Assembly: GCA_021014325.1 (NCBI GenBank)
Contig: CM037476.1
Span: forward strand, 21,302,827-21,366,826
From: Plazaster borealis
Lineage: Eukaryota > Echinodermata > Asteroidea > Forcipulatida > Labidiasteridae
Reading direction: 5' to 3'
DNA: 64,000 nucleotides
In this document: positions 58,275-64,000 of the stretch, one piece after another
Layout: the number at the start of each line of letters is the position of its first letter
Numbering within the stretch: position 1 is the first letter of the stretch
The notes under the pieces: model-generated
The model's database searches: none
What the model was told of the DNA's origin: nothing
What the model saw: the letters and a program-made list of their open reading frames with translations, nothing else
Program-made: the position numbers and the translations under genes

Positions 58275-58490
58275 CAGAGCTGTATGGTGAGAGAGTTGCG
58301 ACATGGAGGGACCAGTTTTCTTTGGTCACGTGGTTGTTGGACGCCATTTTCGGTCCATATGCAGCCAACCAAATTTACAGTGTAGTCTGGGGACCCCGTG
58401 TACGCATTTTATATGCACTTATATTTTGTTGACCGAAAACGAGTTCTAATCGCAAGTTGTCGCAACTCTCTCAACACACAGCTCTGGTTA
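58275..58490. mobile_element. Palindromic element, CAGAGCTGT ends
   Basis: CAGAGCTGTATGGTGAGAGA with GTTGCGAC on the left is mirrored by GTCGCAACTCTCTCAACACA and CAGCTCTG on the right; about 215 bp, non-coding. Confidence 0.72.
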
Positions 58491-58722
58491 ATCGTCTTTA
58501 ATGGTAATATTGAAGGTTTCAAAAACTCCCTAAATTAAATGAATCATATAATGTCGAGACTTTCAAAAGCAAATTGATAACAGGAGACACCCGCAATGAA
58601 GTAAACACACTGATACACAAAGTAGCACACCCTGTGACCAAACAAAACTATTATGATTCTTCAAAAACAAGAAGTAAAGGACAATTCCCTAAAATCTGTC
58701 GTCCGTGGTCCTTTTTCTATAA

Positions 58723-59149
<427 letters not shown>

Positions 59150-59154
<5 letters not shown>

Positions 59155-62100
59155 CGCAGACAGTGGGGTGGGCAAATCGCCTTCAGTCACGGGAAAACAA
59201 ATAGTTGCGGAGTTGCCATTCTTATTTCCCAAAAGAGCGGCCTTCATCTCATCAATTTTAAAAATGATTCCAATGGCAGATGGGTTAAAGGTGATATTGC
59301 TATGGGAGGCGAGGTGATTAGTCTCATCTCACTGTATGCGCCAAATAATGCGACTTTTCGCAAGCATTTTTATGAGAGAATTGGTAGGTCTCTTTCAGAT
59401 ATTATTGAGGACTATAACTGTATAATCGGTGGTGATTTTAACTGTGATATCAATGCTGACATTTATGATCAAAGCAGAACGTGTTTTCTCAATGTCATTC
59501 AGGAAAATGATTTAATTGACACGGGGGGATTACTGAGTAAAGAAAACAATCCGGGTTTACTTTCTATCACAAAGGGATCAAACGACCAAGCAGAATTGAC
59601 TATGTCCTCATTTCGAACTCTCTAAGCAATCAGCTGAAAGAGATTAGCATTGATTCATCCGGTTATCAGACCATAGTACAGTTATAGTCAGGTTAGATAA
59701 TCAAACAGTGCCCACCGGGAAAGGAAGATGGTTTTGTAATAATGAAATTCTTAAAGACAGCCAATGTAAACAAAGACTGGATATGTTTTGGAATTTTTGG
59801 AAAACCCAGAAAATTCTGTATGATTGTCCTCTTTTATGGTGGGATATAGGAAAGAATAGGTTAAAGGAAATCATTAAAGATTATGATGGAGAAAAATGTA
59901 CAAAGAACGTAAAGAAGAAGAAAAGTTAAAGAAAAGGTACCAGCAAATCATTACTAACACCTCTGAAGACGTTTCTTGTGAACTTGAAATAGAGAGTAAA
60001 ATTAAAGAATACGAGACTACTAAATGGGAAAAAGTTAAGGTCAAAGTTCACATAAAAATAAGTGTGATATGGAAAAACCGAGCAAATACTTTCTTTCAAC
60101 TGAAAAGCAACAACAGAAAAACAATCTCATTAAAGAATTGAAAAATACGGATGGGCAAGTTACTAATGAACCTTCTCAAATGGTGGATATTGTTCGGAAG
60201 TTTTATAACAATCTTTTTTCTTCAGAGGAATTAAAAATTTCCATTTGCAGAAAATTTTAAAAACGGTCTCGACGTATTGTTTTGAAGAAGACGTTGTCCA
60301 AGACATAGAGAAATCGATCACTGAGAAAGAGTTGTTTTTAGCGCTCAAAGATATGGCGAAAGACAAAGCGCCTGGTTCAGACGGTCTAACGGTCGAATTC
60401 TATTTAAGTAACTGGTATCTCATAAAGAGTGATTTTCTTGATTTGGTAAATTACTGTTTCAAAAAAGGTCGATTACCAGACTCTATGAATAGAGCCTTAA
60501 TTAGGTTAATTTTTAAAAATAGAGGTGAAAGAAGTGATCTGAAGAATTGGAGGCCAATCAGCCTACTGAACGTTGACTATAAAATAATTTCTAAACTCAT
60601 CACTAAACGTCTTAGAATCATTCTACCTAATTTAATCAATGAAGATCAGACCTGTGGTGTTCAAGGGAGAAATATTCAAGACAATTTGATGATTCTTAGA
60701 GATGTCATTGATTATGTGAATTTACATAATAAAGAAGCAGCCATTGTTAGCATTGATCAAGAAAAGGCTTTTGACCGTATTGAATGGAAATATATGTTTG
60801 CCATGATGCAAAAAAATTTAATTAACGAGGTTTTGAGAAGGTGGATTGAAATTTTATACAGCAATCCCACGGTTACCATCAATGTCAATAATTTCATTAC
60901 CGAGCCCTTTCAAGCGACCAGAGGTATAAGACAGGGGTGCCCGCTTTCCCCTCTTTTATATGCCATATGTGTTGAAGGCCTAGCTAACTTGATCAGAGGT
61001 AACAATGGAGTTAAAGGTGTGATCCTTCCAGGGCAACTTGTTCAATATCAAATTATTCAACACGCTGATGACACCAGTATTCTTATTACTGACAACACAG
61101 AGTTCAATGCATTACGAAGATTGTTTTACAGTTATGGAGAAGGGTCAGGCTCTATAATAAATGTTTCTAAAACTCAAGGATTGTGGCTTGGTGCGTGGAA
61201 AAACAGAACAGATAAGCCAGGGAATTTCAATTGGAACAATCAAAAGATTAAAATTCTTGGCATTTATTTTGGAAATGGTGTCAAACCAGAAGACATTTGG
61301 TTGGAACGGGTTAACAAAACGAAAAATGTTCTGAATAGATGGAAAGAAAGGTCACTGACTATGAAAGGGAAAGCTGTTGTTGTGAATAGTTTCATTGGTA
61401 GCAGCTTAGCGTATTATGGTTCAGTGGTCCCTTGCCCCAAATATCTGAAAGACGAATTGGATAGAAGTATTTTTGATTTCTATTGGTCTTCTAAACCTAA
61501 CAAAATAAGAAGAGACACTATCAGAGGTCCATCAGAATTAGGTGGAACTGGTTTAATCAACATTTCATGTAAACTTGATGCTTTGTTATTAAAGTGGCTT
61601 CAGAAATACAGCTCGAGACCTGGGAAATGGAAATTCCTTTTCGAGTTTTGGATCAAACAGGCGAACACCGATCAATCACTCGGGTGGTTTGTCTTTAACA
61701 ATGCTAAACTGATTGGCTCTAAATTGCCCTTTTTTATAGAGAGCTTGTGCTGGCCTTTCAAAAGGCCAATGGTGTGATGAAACCAAACGTGACTTGTATT
61801 AATGAAGCCATTGAGATACCTTTGTGGAACAATACTGTCATTACCAATACAGACAAAAAAATGGATACTAAAATCTTGAAACAGCATGGTATGGTATGTC
61901 TGAAACATGTCATGAATAATGGCAATCTTCTAACTGCTCAGGAATTGGCCAAGAAATGTCACATCAAACCAATTAATGCAGGGAAAATTATGTCAAGTTT
62001 AAGGAAACATGTCAGTGATGATTTTTAACAGAAAGCAGAGAAGGTCCAGCACGTCACGTCAGTAGTATGTTGCATTTTGAAAATAATGATGAGAGTGTTC

Positions 62101-62932
62101 GTGTTTCAGATACTACTGTGAAAACTATTTATAAGAGCATGGTTATAGACCGCTTTGTTCAGCCAACTGTTGAAAAGACCTGGCCAATTAAGCAACATTC
62201 GTCAAAACATTATTGACTGGAAAGAGGTTTGGAAAAAAGCTAACACCCAAAGTATTGATTTTGACGATAGAGATCTCTGGTTTCGGTTGCGACATCGCAT
62301 TCTTCCTACTTGTGATGTTTTACAGAAAATGAAAAAATAGAACCTAAGGACAATCAATGTGGTTTATGTAAACAAGAGGAAGAGACTATAGAACACGTTT
62401 TTATATATTGTAACTGTACTTGGACTTCTTTTTTATTTTTGTAATATGTTATTCGTAAGTATAGGTGTAATAAACACTTTTATCTCAACGACAGTAACAA
62501 AATATTGGGATACGGCAAACAAATTGACAACATATGTTTGTTCCTAATAGCTAAACTTCACAGAACTATCTGGAACTCCAGATGCAGAAATCTCCCTGCA
62601 ATCAATCCGGTTTCTGATAAAAAATTGTTGAAGTTGTTCCAGCACAAACTTAAACGAATGATTCTTTTGGAAAAACAAAGACTTAATGATGATGATTTTG
62701 TTGAATTGTTTTGTAAAAACCAGGCTTTGTGCCACATGATTGGGGAAAAAGTTGTATTTTCGTTCTAAGTCCTCTTGTTTTGTTTTGTTTTCTTTTTAGT
62801 TTTGTATATATAATGGTCTTTTAATCATTGATCTGTTATGTAGTGTTGTTGTTTTTTGTTGAAAGGGTTTTGATTGAATGTAATAAAAGGAGATGTGTGT
62901 CTCCATTGCAGCAAAAAAAAAAAAAAAAAAAA

Positions 62933-62934
<2 letters not shown>
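59150..62934 (+). mobile_element. LINE of the L1/Tx1 type, 5'-truncated and frameshifted, with poly(A) tail
   Basis: About 3.8 kb on the plus strand. The first readable part (from 59199) is the C-terminal half of an AP-like endonuclease: VISLISLYAPNN, IIGGDFNCDIN, and after a frameshift RIDYVLISNSLSNQLKEI. The N-terminal catalytic part is absent. Linker and reverse transcriptase follow (next entry), then C-terminal pieces at 61747-62028, 62155-62340 (DLWFRLRHRILPTCDVLQKM), a C..C..H..C remnant near 62350-62415, and 62505-62768. Frame changes occur near 59575, 59665, 59900, 60260, 61750, 62030 and 62335. The 3' end has AATAAA at 62882-62887 and an A run 62913-62934. The element is dead. Confidence 0.92.
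60245..61777 (+). pseudogene. Reverse transcriptase domain of the LINE (510-codon open frame)
   Basis: Domain order is intact: DKAPGSDGLTVEFY; NWRPISLLNVDYKIISKLIT; motif A VSIDQEKAFDRIEW; motif B GIRQGCPLSPLLYAI; motif C HADDTSIL; then SKTQGLWLGAW and KILGIYFGNG. The usual first residue of motif C is an aromatic (Y or F ahead of ADD); here it is His. The DQEKAFDR and GLWLG words are those of the Tx1/L1 group. The upstream linker is in another frame (60069-60260), so no full polyprotein can be made. Confidence 0.92.
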
Positions 62935-62965
<31 letters not shown>

Positions 62966-63420
62966 GAGATATTTGTAAAGCGCAAACAGTTGCAGATCGG
63001 CTCCGCCTCAAGGCGCTGAATACAAGCAAAATGGATTAAACAACATAACACAACGATATTTTAACAATTTTACAAAGAAATTACGTCTTGACCAGCCAAA
63101 TACGTACACAGTAAGCTAAAAAGATGAACTAGTTAAAAAATAGTTGTAGAACATGAATAATAGATACAAACCTTTCAACAAGTTGCAATGTTACAAAAAT
63201 ACCGTTGGAAAAGATGAGTCTTGAGGCGAGACTTGAACAACTCGATGGTCGACGACTCCCTGCTGATCGGTGGCAGGCTGTTCCAAAGTGAAGGAGCTGC
63301 AACGCTGTATGCTCACATACGAACAAGTCCGTCGAGGAGGGGAAGGTTGATGCAACTACCTACAACCCGGGATGATGATTCCACAGGGATGCAAGGGCAA
63401 TCAAAACAATTCTGACCTAC
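62935..63420 (-). repeat. Dispersed repeat, minus strand, starting with a (TAA)n tail
   Basis: On the minus strand its 3' end would be GCGCTTTACAAATATCTC followed by TTATTATTA. That is the same style of end as the SINEs here. The body (GGAACAGCCTGCCACCGATC, GTCTCGCCTCAAGACTC) is not recognised as a gene. Confidence 0.6.
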
Positions 63421-63679
63421 CTATAGCTAATACAGACAGTAATACCACCTTTCTGATTGCTAACAAAAAGGACAAAAATGTACTGGAAATGATCATTATC
63501 AGAGCGAAATAATTGTAACTAGATCCAACTGGATCTAATTACAACCTTGATCACCATTCCCCTGTAAATAATTCTTATGAATGGCTAAGGAACACCTGAG
63601 GGTTTGATTGCCTTATACTTTGAACAATCCAACCAACGGATAATAGCCATATTACCCACACACACACAAATGCATACTA

Positions 63680-63830
63680 ATGTACTCTGGATCTAATGTA
63701 TAGCTTGATACTTAAATATAACCCGGTCCTAAACGTAGCCTAGATCTAGATGTAATCTGGACCTAAATGTAGCTTGGACCTAAATGTAGCCTGAGACCTT
63801 ATTGTAGTCTGGATCTAAATGTAGCCTTTA
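63680..63830. repeat. Short tandem repeat, about 20-22 bp
   Basis: GATCTAAATGTAGCCT / GGACCTAAATGTAGCTT repeats about six times with substitutions. Nearby 63865-63960 matches, inverted, the interior of the element at 23300-23705. Confidence 0.75.
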
Positions 63831-64000
63831 GGCGACTTTTTGAGATTCAATATTCCATGGTGTCCGTTTGTGAATGCTGCGGCCAGAGATGCGGATGATG
63901 ATACCTCGCTAAACGTGGGTGGATTTGACGTTCTTGTGAAAATACAGTGACGTGTTAATAAAACTATTTATATTATTATTACATTTGAGATGACAATTAA

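Noticed and set aside
62796..63051. Open frames across the LINE tail
   Set aside because: They read poly(A) and TAA repeats as Lys/Asn or Phe/Tyr/Leu runs.

Overview
The window is animal nuclear DNA: protein-coding genes split by GT-AG introns, AT-rich introns, and very dense short repeats (tRNA-derived SINEs, foldback MITEs, LINE fragments, microsatellites). The protein sequences and the style of the repeats suggest a marine invertebrate deuterostome, most likely an echinoderm and perhaps a sea star. The assignment rests on my recognition of repeat styles and is not proven by the sequence.

Three host genes can be read. (1) Plus strand, 631-10299: the last ten coding exons of an outer-arm axonemal dynein heavy chain of the DNAH5/DNAH8 type, about 557 residues ending in VALLCDTK. 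The gene begins outside the window. (2) Minus strand, 33903-16784: a complete 11-exon QRSL1 (mitochondrial GatA, the glutamyl-tRNA(Gln) amidotransferase A subunit), 527 residues by my splicing, with the Lys-Ser-Ser catalytic triad intact. (3) Minus strand, 55366-52276: a complete 4-exon gene of 278 residues for a secreted protein with a signal peptide, an apple/PAN-like domain and a C-terminal discoidin (F5/8 type C) domain. Dynein and QRSL1 converge. Between their 3' ends lies a 1.6-kb, 27-bp minisatellite whose G-rich strand contains TTAGGG-like telomeric words.

The rest is mostly mobile DNA. At 59150-62934 there is a 5'-truncated, multiply frameshifted LINE of the L1/Tx1 kind, with AP-endonuclease and reverse transcriptase remnants. 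It sits between a 430-bp (TAA)n tract and another (TAA)n tail. Two further LINE 3' ends lie on the minus strand near 36 kb and 53.2-54.1 kb. At least ten copies or part copies of a palindromic TTAA-flanked MITE family, three or four of a second family starting GGGCCCAATTTCATAG, a mariner-like foldback, a hAT-like element and many private inverted-repeat elements fill introns and intergenic space. tRNA-Leu-like and tRNA-Asn-like SINEs are scattered on both strands. Satellite-like tandem arrays occur at 5.36-5.93 kb (92 bp), 16.3-16.6 kb (74 bp), 39.1-40.0 kb (about 110 bp, inside a longer decayed repeat reaching 42.3 kb) and elsewhere.

I found no CRISPR array, no bacterial-style operon, no virus-like gene set and no convincing new gene system. 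The items most worth a second look are the telomere-like array between the converging 3' ends, the LINE embedded in (TAA)n, the hammerhead-like repeat core in the dynein introns, and the large set of perfectly delimited foldback elements.
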